NCBI GenBank assembly: GCA_050952845.1
Contig: JBMNLP010000001.1
Location: 62,001-126,000 of the forward strand
Length of the DNA: 64,000 bases
Direction of reading: 5' to 3'
Origin: JAGVSV01 sp050952845
GTDB lineage: Bacteria; Bacillota; Clostridia; Christensenellales; Aristaeellaceae
Of the stretch, positions 16,466 to 24,690 are shown in pieces. Position numbers and translations under genes: made by a program. Position 1 is the first letter of the stretch. Each line of letters starts with the position of its first letter. A model generated the notes under the pieces. It was not told the DNA's origin. It made no database searches and saw only the letters and a list, made by a program, of their open reading frames with translations.

Positions 16466-17310
16466 CAGCCTTTGACCGCGCCGCTGGTCAGCCCTTCCAC
16501 AATTTTCTCAGAGAAAAACAAATAGATGAGGATGATGGGCACCAGCGCCACAGCCACCCCTGCGAACACCTTGTTCCAGTTGGACAGGAAGTTGGCGGTG
16601 TAGCTGTAGATCCCCAGCGTCAGCGTGCGGTGGGTGGATTTGGTCAGAAACACCAGCGGCAGAAAGAAATCGTTCCATATCATGATAAAGTTCAGCAGCG
16701 CCACCGTAAATACCACAGGGCGCATCACCGGGATCACCAGGTACAGGAAGGTTTGCAGATCGCCGGCGCCGTCAATCCGCCCCGCTTCCAGCAGGGATCG
16801 CTCAAAGCCCTTGAAGAACCGGGAGAACACCACCACTGAAAACGACATGTTGGAAGCGTATATCAGCGCCATTCCAAACAGGCTGTTGACCAGGCCCAGC
16901 CACTTCATCATGATGAACAACGGCAGGATGCCCAGCTGAATGGGAAACATCAGCCCGATGGTGAAATAGGTGCCCAGAAAGCTGCTGCCTCGGAAACTGT
17001 ACATCGTCAGCCCATAGGCTGCCGTTGACGATGTGGCAATCAGCATCGCTGTGCCCATGGACACCAGCAGCACGCTGTTGAGCATGTTGCGGAAGAATCC
17101 GTCCTCCACCAGCACGATGTGCAGGTTGTCCAGCACAAACTGTTGAGGCCAGCCAAAGGTGTTGTTGATCAGGTCCTGCTTGGTTTTGAAGGCCGAAAGC
17201 AATGCGTTGCCGATCAGGAAGACGGCAATCAGGGAATAGGCAATCAGCATACCGCTGATGACAGCCCTGCCCACCGTGGAGGCTTTCGTTTGATGGATGT
17301 TCCTGTTCAT
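16465..17310 (-). CDS. Carbohydrate ABC transporter permease (MalG-like)
   Basis: A 281-residue permease with six predicted membrane segments, the first at about residues 17-38 (AVISGMLIAYSLIAVFLIG). The EAA loop reads LEAGRIDGAGDLQTFLYLVI. The C-terminus EKIVEGLTSGAVKG is characteristic of the MalG branch. Its ATG overlaps the stop of the MalF-like gene by 4 bases, so the two subunits are translated together. With the binding protein starting at 19556 it forms the second importer in the window. The ATPase is not encoded here. Confidence 0.93.
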   Translation of the reverse strand: MNRNIHQTKASTVGRAVISGMLIAYSLIAVFLIGNALLSAFKTKQDLINNTFGWPQQFVLDNLHIVLVEDGFFRNMLNSVLLVSMGTAMLIATSSTAAYGLTMYSFRGSSFLGTYFTIGLMFPIQLGILPLFIMMKWLGLVNSLFGMALIYASNMSFSVVVFSRFFKGFERSLLEAGRIDGAGDLQTFLYLVIPVMRPVVFTVALLNFIMIWNDFFLPLVFLTKSTHRTLTLGIYSYTANFLSNWNKVFAGVAVALVPIILIYLFFSEKIVEGLTSGAVKG

Positions 17311-18224
17311 ATGCCGCCGCCCTCCTGTCTACGTTCGACAATGTGCAGAATCATCTTCAGCAGCATGGAACAAGCCAAGATGATGACCAGCATCGTGACG
17401 CTGATGGCAGATCCGTACCCTAACGATGTCTCGCCAAAGTAAGTGCCGCCAAAGGCTTTCCGGTAGAACACCATCTGCACAAAGTCCAGCGTGTTGTTGA
17501 CGCCGCCCTGCACGCCGCCCAGCAGAAAAGGCAGGTCAAACATCGTCAACGCGTATATGATGGACAGCGTCAGGACGGTGTTGAGGGAATTGCCGATCTG
17601 CGGTAGCACCACCTTGAAAAACATCGACAGCTCGCCCGCGCCGTCTATCCTGGCGGCTTCTATGATATCCGTGGCGATCTCCTTCATGTTGGCGTTGAAT
17701 ATCATCATGCCGTTGCCAATGAACGCCCAGATCACCACAGCAACGAATATTTTGAAGCTGAGCCGCGGGTCGCCCAGCCAGGCGCTGCGCCAGTGGTCCA
17801 GGCCCAGCTGTGAAAACAGGGTATTCAACATGCCGATGTTGGGGTCAAACACCATGGTGGCGAAAAATGCGATGATGGACGTGCTGATGACATACGGCAA
17901 AAACAGCATGAACTGTATGTATTGATGCGCTTTGATGCGGATGTACAGCACATAGGCAAAGAAAATCTGGATGGGCATGATCAACAGCAGCACGGTCGCC
18001 ATGTATTTGAAGTTATTGCCCAGCGCGTTGAAGAAGATGCGGCTTTCACGGGCGCTGAAGAGCAGCTTCCGGTAGTTATCCAGCCCGACCGGCAGCATCG
18101 GCCCCACCCCGGCCCAGTTGAAAAAGCTCATGTAGATGGCAAACAGAATGGGCGCGATCATGAACACCGTATACAGCACCAGGCCGGGGCCGATGAAGCC
18201 GATATATGCCCTGCTTTTTTTCAA
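17307..18224 (-). CDS. Carbohydrate ABC transporter permease (MalF-like)
   Basis: A permease of 305 residues when started at the TTG at 18224, which follows CTGGAGG at good spacing. A longer reading from an ATG at 18284 would put 20 Arg-, Gly- and Pro-rich residues in front, encoded by a GC hairpin (18257-18277), and is rejected. Membrane segments begin immediately (YIGFIGPGLVLYTVFMIAPI). The EAA loop reads IEAARIDGAGELSMFFKVVL near residue 200. It pairs with the MalG-like gene downstream (ATGA overlap). Confidence 0.9.
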   Translation of the reverse strand: MKKSRAYIGFIGPGLVLYTVFMIAPILFAIYMSFFNWAGVGPMLPVGLDNYRKLLFSARESRIFFNALGNNFKYMATVLLLIMPIQIFFAYVLYIRIKAHQYIQFMLFLPYVISTSIIAFFATMVFDPNIGMLNTLFSQLGLDHWRSAWLGDPRLSFKIFVAVVIWAFIGNGMMIFNANMKEIATDIIEAARIDGAGELSMFFKVVLPQIGNSLNTVLTLSIIYALTMFDLPFLLGGVQGGVNNTLDFVQMVFYRKAFGGTYFGETSLGYGSAISVTMLVIILACSMLLKMILHIVERRQEGGGI

Positions 18225-18256
18225 AAAAACCTCCAGCAAGTCTATCGTGAAACGGC

Positions 18257-18277
18257 GGCCGGGGAAACGCCCCGGCC
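18257..18277 (-). other. Strong intercistronic hairpin after solute-binding protein gene
   Basis: GGCCGGGG (18257-18264) and CCCCGGCC (18270-18277) form a perfect 8-bp GC stem with a 5-base loop between the binding-protein stop and the MalF-like TTG start. Without a T tract it is best read as the mRNA-stabilising or attenuating hairpin often found after binding-protein genes, letting that subunit be made in excess. Confidence 0.65.
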
Positions 18278-18323
18278 ACCGCATGTCACTCGTTTCGTTG
18301 GGGATGGGTTACGACAGCACCAA

Positions 18324-19556
18324 TCAGTTGACCAACTCCTGCAGCTCGTCTAAGAAGGCCTCCACTGTGGTACCGCCGGAGAAGATCTTGGTCTGGTCCT
18401 CTTCCCATACGCTGCCGGGGGCTTCGCCTTCCTTGGCATACCGCACGAGGATGTTGTACCAGCTTTCCGTGACCACGTCAAACTGGGTGACCTCGTTGAC
18501 CACCGGGTTGGTCGATACAATCTTCGCTGTACCGGGGACGATTCCCAGCGTGTTGACCCAGATGGTCTGCCCTTCAAGGCTGGCAAAGAAGTTCAGGAAC
18601 GCCAGCGCCGCGTCGGGATTTTCTGTTTTGGAGTAAATTGAGAACCCGTTGGAATAGGTGCCCACAAATGGCCGCACGCCGTCGTTGGTGGGAATCTGGA
18701 AGGCGCCGAAGTTCAAGTCCGGGTTGTTGTTCATGATGGTGGAGATGTTCCATGTGCCTTCGACGGACATGGCGGCTTCGCCTTTAGAGAAAGCCAGCAG
18801 GGCGCCGGCTTCGCTGACGCCGGTGTACCCGGTGCCGAAATAGCCCTTCTCGCCCCACTCGATGGCTTTGTTCATGGCGGCAGCGACACGGGGATCGTTG
18901 ATGGCGACATGCTCGCCGCGCAGGTAAGCCTCGGTATAGTCCAGGTTCATAGCCACCAGGATCGGTTCAAAGAGGAACAGCGTGGACCAGGAGCTGCTGC
19001 CCGCAAACGCGATGGGGATGATGCCCGCCTCGTGGATAACCGGCAGCAGGGCTTCAAACTCGTCAAATGTCTTGGGCACTTCCAGGTTCAGCTTCGCAAA
19101 GATATCCTTGTTGTAGTAGCAGGCGCGGCCGCCGGACTCGGCGGTGGGGGAAGCATAGAGCGTGTCATTGATGGTGGCGATTTTCAGCATCTTGTCGTCA
19201 AACAGGGAGACATCCAGCTTGCCGTCCAGCGGCATCAGCAGCCCTTGCTCGGCATAGGCGCCCATGTTGGTGGTGGCGGCGCCGTTTGTCCAGAACAGGT
19301 CGGGCGCGTCACCCGCGGTAAAGGCGGTAGCCAGCAGGTTGTAGTACTGTTCCGTTGTTTTTACCTGGAAGTCGATCTCCACGCCCGGGTGTTTCTCCAG
19401 GAACGCGGCGATGACGGCTTTGCCGGCTTCCTCAAACTGGGGCGTATGCTCCCAGATGACCAGCTTGCCGCTGAGGGGCGTTTCCTCCGCCATGGCCGGC
19501 AAGCCGACGGACAGCGTGAAGGCGAGCAGAAGCAGTGCAGTGAGAATCCTTTTCAT
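18324..19556 (-). CDS. Extracellular sugar-binding protein (family 1)
   Basis: The 410-residue binding component of the second importer. The start at 19556 follows GAGGAGGG; an upstream in-frame ATG lacks a ribosome site. The signal peptide covers about residues 1-23 (MKRILTALLLLAFTLSVGLP then AMA), again without a lipobox cysteine. The mature part shows family features such as KLVIWEHTPQF, FTAGDAPDLFWTNGA and FSKGEAAMSVEGTWNI (the latter near residue 260). It is the first gene of the operon that continues through the permeases, UroD-like protein and GH127-type enzyme. A MarR-type regulator ends 62 bases upstream. Confidence 0.92.
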   Translation of the reverse strand: MKRILTALLLLAFTLSVGLPAMAEETPLSGKLVIWEHTPQFEEAGKAVIAAFLEKHPGVEIDFQVKTTEQYYNLLATAFTAGDAPDLFWTNGAATTNMGAYAEQGLLMPLDGKLDVSLFDDKMLKIATINDTLYASPTAESGGRACYYNKDIFAKLNLEVPKTFDEFEALLPVIHEAGIIPIAFAGSSSWSTLFLFEPILVAMNLDYTEAYLRGEHVAINDPRVAAAMNKAIEWGEKGYFGTGYTGVSEAGALLAFSKGEAAMSVEGTWNISTIMNNNPDLNFGAFQIPTNDGVRPFVGTYSNGFSIYSKTENPDAALAFLNFFASLEGQTIWVNTLGIVPGTAKIVSTNPVVNEVTQFDVVTESWYNILVRYAKEGEAPGSVWEEDQTKIFSGGTTVEAFLDELQELVN

Positions 19557-19618
19557 AAAACCCTCCTCATGGTTTATATGGTTTAACAATTCAATAGTAG
19601 CATACGGTCAAAGGCGCG

Positions 19619-20098
19619 TCAAGATGGCCTTGATTCGTTGCCATCCTTCCCGTGCCGTGCCCGGAAAAAACCGGCCAGCGCGCGCAGCGATTTAGCGAAC
19701 ACAGCGGTTTCTTCCCCGGTCAACGCCTCTAAGGCGTGGGCCACCATGTCGCGATGGAAGCGCTTGTGCAGGTCGTTGGCGCGGTGGGCAGAGGGCAGCG
19801 CCGTGATGCGCACCCGGCGGCCGTCGGCAGGGTCCCGCCCGCGGGCCAGGTAGCCTTTGCTCACCAGCACATTGACGGCTGTGGTCAGGCTGCCCGGCGT
19901 GATGGAAAGATGCGCGGCGATTTCAGAGACGCTGTTTCTCCCTTTGGCTTCCAGGCCGCATACGGCTTCAATAACATGCATTTCGCTGATGGACAGGTCG
20001 CGCCGTCCATGGGCGGAGATATACCGTTCCTCGGCGCGCAGGATGGTGTGGAACACTTCCACCAGGAAAGCGTTGATCTCCTTTTCATAGCCCTGCAT
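19619..20098 (-). CDS. MarR family transcriptional regulator
   Basis: A winged-helix regulator of about 159 residues. The DNA-binding core includes SVSEIAAHLSITPGSLTTAV (recognition region) and the wing YLARGRDPADGRRVRITAL. The start is uncertain: the ATG at 20098 (preceded by GGGGAAAG) gives a typical MarR length; ATGs at 20125 and 20149 are also in frame, and the last lies 2 bases after the nucleoside hydrolase stop. It is probably cotranscribed with the hydrolase and may control that gene or the adjacent sugar-import operon. The ligand is unknown. Confidence 0.88.
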   Translation of the reverse strand: MQGYEKEINAFLVEVFHTILRAEERYISAHGRRDLSISEMHVIEAVCGLEAKGRNSVSEIAAHLSITPGSLTTAVNVLVSKGYLARGRDPADGRRVRITALPSAHRANDLHKRFHRDMVAHALEALTGEETAVFAKSLRALAGFFRARHGKDGNESRPS

Positions 20099-20151
20099 GT
20101 CGCTTTCTTTCCCCGGGCTTTTCATTTGCTCGCTTTCCGGAACCGGCATGG

Positions 20152-21063
20152 TTACGAACTGACCCGTTTGAACAGGTCGCCAAATAAGGCATCCCGGTGG
20201 ACATGGTACACATATTTGCACGGCGGGCGCCGGTGGTCGAAGCCGTAGTGGTGGTCGTACTGCGGAATGGGGGTAGGGATCAGCTTTTCGCTGAGGAACT
20301 GCCCCTGATCGTTCAGCAGCCAGGCTACTGCGGAAATGTCCCATATCACCCGGCTCCACACCTTGCCTTTGGCATAGGTGTTGGCTTCATCGATGGTTTG
20401 CTGTGCCAGGTAGTCGGCCAACGGGTTTTTGCCGGCCAGCCAGTGGGTCAGCTCGGGCCCGGTCGTGGTCAGCGCGCTGACCACGCCCATGCAGGGCAGC
20501 ATCACCAGCGGCGCGCCCGATCCGAATACCACGCGCGCTGCGGCAACATCCTGCATCATGTTGAACTCGTTGGTGTCGGGCCATTCGATGCTGTGGCCGC
20601 CCAGCCACACCAACACCACCCGGTCCGCGATACCGGGCGCCATGAGCAGCGCCGAGGCGACGTTGGTGATGGCGCCAATGGCCACCACATACAGCGGCTT
20701 GTCCGCTGTGTAAGCCATGGCGCGCGCCGCCAGGTCGCGTGCGGCGGGAGAATCCACCGGCGTGTTTTCATCCGGCAGGTAGGTTTCAGAGCCTTTGAAC
20801 ACGTCGCGCGCTTCGCCTGCCAGGTCCAGCAGCTTCAGTATTTCATCGTAGCTTTTCAGCATGCCGTCCCGGGGTCCCGTGGAGCGGCTGTTGTGAAAAG
20901 GCGCCGCATACAGTGCCTTCAGGTCGATCTTTTCCCTGGCCTTCAGGGCATAGGATATGGCAAACTGGTCGTCGATTTCGTTGTAGGCGTCGGTATCCAG
21001 CACCATGTCCACCCTGCCTTCGGGGCAGGCCAGCATCTTCAGCCTCTGTTCCAGTGTCAGCAT
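20152..21063 (-). CDS. Nucleoside hydrolase (IunH/RihA-like family)
   Basis: A 303-residue enzyme that cleaves the N-glycosidic bond of ribonucleosides. The calcium- and ribose-binding aspartate cluster is visible at D23, D25, D31 and D32 in VLDTDAYNEIDDQFA. Further family elements are GGHSIEWPDTNEFNMMQD (ribose contacts) and WDISAVAWL (the late conserved Asp). The start ATG follows AAGGAGAG. A well-spaced promoter lies about 60 bases upstream. Cotranscription with the MarR gene is likely. Base preference cannot be inferred; some members in sugar loci act on non-nucleoside ribosides. Confidence 0.9.
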   Translation of the reverse strand: MLTLEQRLKMLACPEGRVDMVLDTDAYNEIDDQFAISYALKAREKIDLKALYAAPFHNSRSTGPRDGMLKSYDEILKLLDLAGEARDVFKGSETYLPDENTPVDSPAARDLAARAMAYTADKPLYVVAIGAITNVASALLMAPGIADRVVLVWLGGHSIEWPDTNEFNMMQDVAAARVVFGSGAPLVMLPCMGVVSALTTTGPELTHWLAGKNPLADYLAQQTIDEANTYAKGKVWSRVIWDISAVAWLLNDQGQFLSEKLIPTPIPQYDHHYGFDHRRPPCKYVYHVHRDALFGDLFKRVSS

Positions 21064-21124
21064 GTTATCTCTCCTTAATGAACGTCATAATGGTATATAG
21101 GCAGCCGAATGGCTTTCTAACCGT

Positions 21125-21153
21125 AGTATAGGGGATGCTCCATGAATTGACAA
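21125..21153 (-). promoter_or_regulatory. Promoter of the nucleoside hydrolase/MarR operon
   Basis: Minus strand: TTGTCA (21153-21148), 17-base spacer, TATACT (21130-21125), about 60 bases upstream of the hydrolase ATG. Confidence 0.6.
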
Positions 21154-21193
21154 GGATATTACATAAAACTTTCGTTATACTGTGTCAGGCTTC

Positions 21194-21222
21194 TTGCGGC
21201 TGCGCCCGTGGCGTGGTAGATT
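21194..21222 (+). promoter_or_regulatory. Possible promoter of the UroD-like gene at 21264
   Basis: Plus strand: TTGCGG (21194-21199), 17-base spacer, TAGATT (21217-21222). Both boxes deviate from consensus, so this is tentative. Confidence 0.3.
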
Positions 21223-21263
21223 GATAGCAAAGCATCACGGAAGAACACGGGGAGGAAAACCAC

Positions 21264-22334
21264 ATGCCTTTCAGCCTGAAGCCTGATTATGAGAAAGTAA
21301 AAGCCCGGTATGACGCATTCTGGCACCGGGAAATCATCGACCGTCCGCCGGTGTCCATCACGCTGCCGGGCAAGCCGCTGCCCCCGCTGGCGTGCCGCAG
21401 CTATGCGTCGCAGGAGGAGCGGTGGCTGGACATAGCATATCGGGCAGAAGCAATCGACCGGGGCTTGCGCAGCACCCGTTGGTTGTACGATGCGCTGCCG
21501 GTCGCCTGGCCCAACCTGGGGCCGGAGATCTTCTCAGCCTGGTGCGGTTGCGGATATGCATATGGCGAGGATACGACGTGGTCAAAACCCGTCATTGATG
21601 ATTGGGAGGAAGATGCCGGCAAGGCCAGGCTGGATATGCAGCACCCGCTGTTTAAGAAAACGGTGGCGTTTACCAAGCTGTTGCTTGAGTATGGCCAGGG
21701 GCACTATATCGTGGGGCTGAGCGATCTGCACCCCGGCGGCGACCATTTAGCAGCGCTGCGCGATCCGCAGCAGTTGGCCATGGACATGATCGACAACCCG
21801 GACCATGTCAAGCGCATGCTGGACCGGTCGATGCCGGAGTACTACGCGGCATACGGCGTGTTCTACCACATGCTGTGCGAGGCAGGCATGCCAATTAGCT
21901 CATGGACGCCGCTGATCCATGACGGCACCTTTTATATTCCCTCCAATGACTTCAGCTGCATGATCAGCAAAGCGGCTTTTGACGATATGTTTTTAGAAGG
22001 CATCCGCCAGGAATGCAGGTTTTATGAGCGCAGTATCTACCACTTAGACGGACCGGATGCCCTCAGGCACCTGGATTCCCTGCTGGGCATTGAGGAGCTG
22101 GACGCCGTGCAATGGGTGTGCGGCGCGGGCCGGGAGGGATACCGGCGCTGGATACCTGTGTACCAGAAAATTCAGGCCGCCGGCAAGGGCATACAGATGA
22201 TGTGCCATGCCGACGAATTGCCGTTGATTTTTGACACGCTTCAGCCGGAAGGCATATGGTTCTCATCCATCGCCGGCATCTCCGGCGACGAGGAGGCAAA
22301 GGCTGTTGTCGACCGCATCACGCGGTGGGCGTGA
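21264..22334 (+). CDS. UroD-like TIM-barrel protein
   Basis: A 356-residue soluble protein starting at an ATG after GGGGAGGAAAA. It shares the layout of the UroD/methyltransferase superfamily: N-terminal FWHREIIDRPPVSITLPG, central GLSDLHPGGDHLAALRDPQQ, SCMISKAAFDDMFL, and a late IYHLDGPDALRHLDSLL. It is divergent enough that UroD membership is an inference from the pattern rather than a single motif. It stands alone, divergent from the nucleoside hydrolase operon and converging on the SH3b gene (11-base gap). It is the third UroD-like gene within 13 kb. No reaction is assigned. Confidence 0.6.
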   Translation: MPFSLKPDYEKVKARYDAFWHREIIDRPPVSITLPGKPLPPLACRSYASQEERWLDIAYRAEAIDRGLRSTRWLYDALPVAWPNLGPEIFSAWCGCGYAYGEDTTWSKPVIDDWEEDAGKARLDMQHPLFKKTVAFTKLLLEYGQGHYIVGLSDLHPGGDHLAALRDPQQLAMDMIDNPDHVKRMLDRSMPEYYAAYGVFYHMLCEAGMPISSWTPLIHDGTFYIPSNDFSCMISKAAFDDMFLEGIRQECRFYERSIYHLDGPDALRHLDSLLGIEELDAVQWVCGAGREGYRRWIPVYQKIQAAGKGIQMMCHADELPLIFDTLQPEGIWFSSIAGISGDEEAKAVVDRITRWA

Positions 22335-22345
22335 GGCGGTATCCT

Positions 22346-23488
22346 TTAAAATGTCTTGAGAAAATAGGTCATCATATAGCCTTTGGTTTTGCCGTACTGC
22401 ACCTGTGTCCATTCGTTGCCGGGGGCGATGATGGTGACGATGCTGTTGTGCGGTACGCGCACCCTGACGCCGCCGGCGTGCTTGCTGGGCGCCGAGCGCA
22501 GGTTGACATAGGAGCCGCTGGGGTTGCGGACAATCTTCGTGGGCACTTCAGGCATGCCGCGCAGCGTCAGGTACCTGGTCATCATATAGCCTTTAGCGCC
22601 GGTGGAAGGCACCGTTACCGCGCACCACTGCGTGCCCTGCGCGCGCACCTGAATAGCCGTACCGCCGGGATACTGCCCCAGCACGCGGGATGAAGTAGAA
22701 GCCTGCTCGCGCAGGTTCAGCCTGGCGGAGGCTTTGACAGTGGCGTTGGCGCTGCCGCCGGGCGAGGGCGGTGGCGATGGGTCCTTACCTGTACGCAGGA
22801 AGCTGCTCTCCATAAAGCCCATTGTGCCCCCTGCCGATATTTGCCAGAACATGGCGCCCTTCATCAGCACCGTCACCACGGTGCCCGGCGACAGCTGGGT
22901 GAGGACGCTGTAGGTATACGACGGGCCCGAGCGCATATTGACCCGGCCGCCGTTGCTGCTGTACACCGTGGCTGTGCCAGCAGCGCCGCCGCCCGAAAAG
23001 CTCAGGAACTCAATGCGGAAGTAGCCGTACAGCCCGTTCACCAGCACATAGCACCATCCGCCGGATTCGCTCAGCACATTGACAGGCGTGCCGTTATAAA
23101 AGATGCCGATCACGGGCGCGGTATAGGACGGGCTCACCCGCAGATTCAAAAACTGCGTGGGCACCGGGTTGTTGACCACTGCCGTTGACCCCGCCCCGCC
23201 GCCGGAAGCTTCCTTGAGGAAACCGGTGCTCATGTATCCAACTGTGCCGCTGCCCACGTCGCGGCATTGGTACCAGTCGGCGTTGGTTCGGCTGATGATC
23301 TCCACCCAGCCGTTGCGGCTGACGCTGCCCACGCGCTCATACCCCATGCCGGGGCCTGCGCGCATGTTCAGATAGCTCGTGTTGGTGACAATGGCAAAAT
23401 CGCCCGGCGCAGCCCATGCCTGCGGCGCCGCCGTTAACAGCAGCACCAGCGCCGTCAGCGCTGCTGCCAGGTGTTTTATCCGGTTCAT
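22346..23488 (-). CDS. Secreted protein with five bacterial SH3 (SH3b) domains
   Basis: A 380-residue exported protein. The ATG at 23488 follows GAGGAGGGACAGG and begins a signal peptide (MNRIKHLAAALTALVLLLTA, cleavage near AWA). Five SH3b repeats follow, each with the signature LNMRAGP, LNLRVSP, VNMRSGP, LNLREQA or VNLRSAP and ending in a GYM- or GYF-type strand. A Gly/Pro-rich linker separates repeats 3 and 4. SH3b domains bind peptidoglycan or peptide cross-bridges, so a cell-wall role is likely. No catalytic domain is present. It lies 50 bases downstream of hemW. Confidence 0.9.
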   Translation of the reverse strand: MNRIKHLAAALTALVLLLTAAPQAWAAPGDFAIVTNTSYLNMRAGPGMGYERVGSVSRNGWVEIISRTNADWYQCRDVGSGTVGYMSTGFLKEASGGGAGSTAVVNNPVPTQFLNLRVSPSYTAPVIGIFYNGTPVNVLSESGGWCYVLVNGLYGYFRIEFLSFSGGGAAGTATVYSSNGGRVNMRSGPSYTYSVLTQLSPGTVVTVLMKGAMFWQISAGGTMGFMESSFLRTGKDPSPPPSPGGSANATVKASARLNLREQASTSSRVLGQYPGGTAIQVRAQGTQWCAVTVPSTGAKGYMMTRYLTLRGMPEVPTKIVRNPSGSYVNLRSAPSKHAGGVRVRVPHNSIVTIIAPGNEWTQVQYGKTKGYMMTYFLKTF

Positions 23489-23538
23489 TCCTGTCCCTCC
23501 TCTGCCTTCCTGTTCATATAACGCATGGTTGACGCTGT

Positions 23539-24690
23539 TTACTGCCCTTCGGGCAAAAAGTCCACCAGCACGGTATTCATTAGGTCCATGCCCCGGTCGG
23601 TCAGCCGGAACCATCCATCCTCCGTCACCTGCGCCAGCCCCTTAGCTACAGCTTGCTGCACACGGTCCGGGAACGCTTCGCTTAGCGCTTTGCCGTGCGC
23701 CTGCTGAAACGCCGCGAGGGATATACCCCCGGTCATCCGCAAGCCCAGCATCACCGATTCAAACATGGCATCCTGCGCTGTCACCGGCATCACGCCGGGC
23801 GCCTCGCCTGCCAGGTAGCCCTCAATGGTCAGGGGGTTGCGCCGCCGCTCCCTGCCGCCGGGCATCAGGCTGTGCGCCGCTGCGCCAAAGCCCAGATACG
23901 GCATACGCCGCCAGCAGTTGACATTGTGCCGGCATGCGTGCCCGGCCTTGGCAAAGTTGCTCACCTCGTAGCGCATCAGCCCGGCCTTCTCCAGCTGTGC
24001 CAGCGCCAGGCTGTACATCGCGCGCTCCTCCTCAGGCTCGGGCAGGGTAACCTCGCCTGCGCTGACGGCTTTTTGCAGCGGCGTGCCCTCTTCTAAGATC
24101 AGCGCATAGCACGACAGGTGCGGGGTATCCAGCGCCAACGCCTGCCTTAACGTGTCCTCAAACGAGGCCACCGTCTGCCCGGGCAGGCCGATCATCAGGT
24201 CGAGGTTGATGTTGGTGAAGCCGGCAGACCGCGCCTGCTGCACGGACCGTTCGACATCGGCCCAGGTGTGCCGCCTGCCCAGCGCGCTGAGCTGTCCTGG
24301 GTCGGCGCTCTGCGCGCCCAGCGACAGCCGGTTGACGCCGCCTGCCCGAAGCGCTGAAAGGAACGATTCGCTCAGCATGCCCGGGTTGGCCTCGCAGGTG
24401 GCCTCATATCCCGGCGTCAGGTCAAAGCTGCTGCTCAGCGCCGCCAGGATGTGCCCCATCTGTTCCGGGGTGAGCAGCGAGGGCGTGCCGCCGCCGATGA
24501 ACAGGCTGTCCGCCCGGGGGCGGCCCAGCCGCTGTCCCGCCGCGCGGATTTCCCGCGCCACCTGCCGTACATATTCGTCCCGCAGCCCCAGTTTCCCTGC
24601 GAAGGACGGGAAATCGCAGTAGGCGCACTTGCTCAGGCAGAAGGGGATGTGGACGTACAGGCCCAGGCTTTCTACAGCGCCTTCAACCAT
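23539..24690 (-). CDS. hemW: HemW, radical SAM haem chaperone-like protein
   Basis: A 383-residue radical SAM protein. The cluster-binding cysteines are C18, C22 and C25 in IPFCLSKCAYCDF, followed by the family segments LFIGGGTPSLL, EANPG, NRLSLGAQS and LDLMIGLPGQT. The spacing and the YCDF ending fit HemW (formerly annotated as coproporphyrinogen oxidase) rather than HemN. The HNVNCWRRMPYLGFGAAAHS stretch is also typical. The ATG lies inside the 3' end of the esterase gene, overlapping by 19 bases, which suggests translational coupling. Haem insertion is the known HemW role; whether this organism makes haem is unclear. Confidence 0.93.
   Translation of the reverse strand: MVEGAVESLGLYVHIPFCLSKCAYCDFPSFAGKLGLRDEYVRQVAREIRAAGQRLGRPRADSLFIGGGTPSLLTPEQMGHILAALSSSFDLTPGYEATCEANPGMLSESFLSALRAGGVNRLSLGAQSADPGQLSALGRRHTWADVERSVQQARSAGFTNINLDLMIGLPGQTVASFEDTLRQALALDTPHLSCYALILEEGTPLQKAVSAGEVTLPEPEEERAMYSLALAQLEKAGLMRYEVSNFAKAGHACRHNVNCWRRMPYLGFGAAAHSLMPGGRERRRNPLTIEGYLAGEAPGVMPVTAQDAMFESVMLGLRMTGGISLAAFQQAHGKALSEAFPDRVQQAVAKGLAQVTEDGWFRLTDRGMDLMNTVLVDFLPEGQ

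Noticed and set aside
18225..18284. N-terminal extension of the MalF-like permease to an ATG at 18284
   Set aside because: The extra residues are encoded by a GC hairpin, are Arg/Gly/Pro-rich, and the ATG has no ribosome site, unlike the TTG at 18224.
9401..22334. Haem biosynthesis role for the UroD-like genes
   Set aside because: No other early haem gene (hemA-hemD) is nearby and two of the three lie inside glycosidase/ABC operons; HemW alone does not imply a haem cluster.
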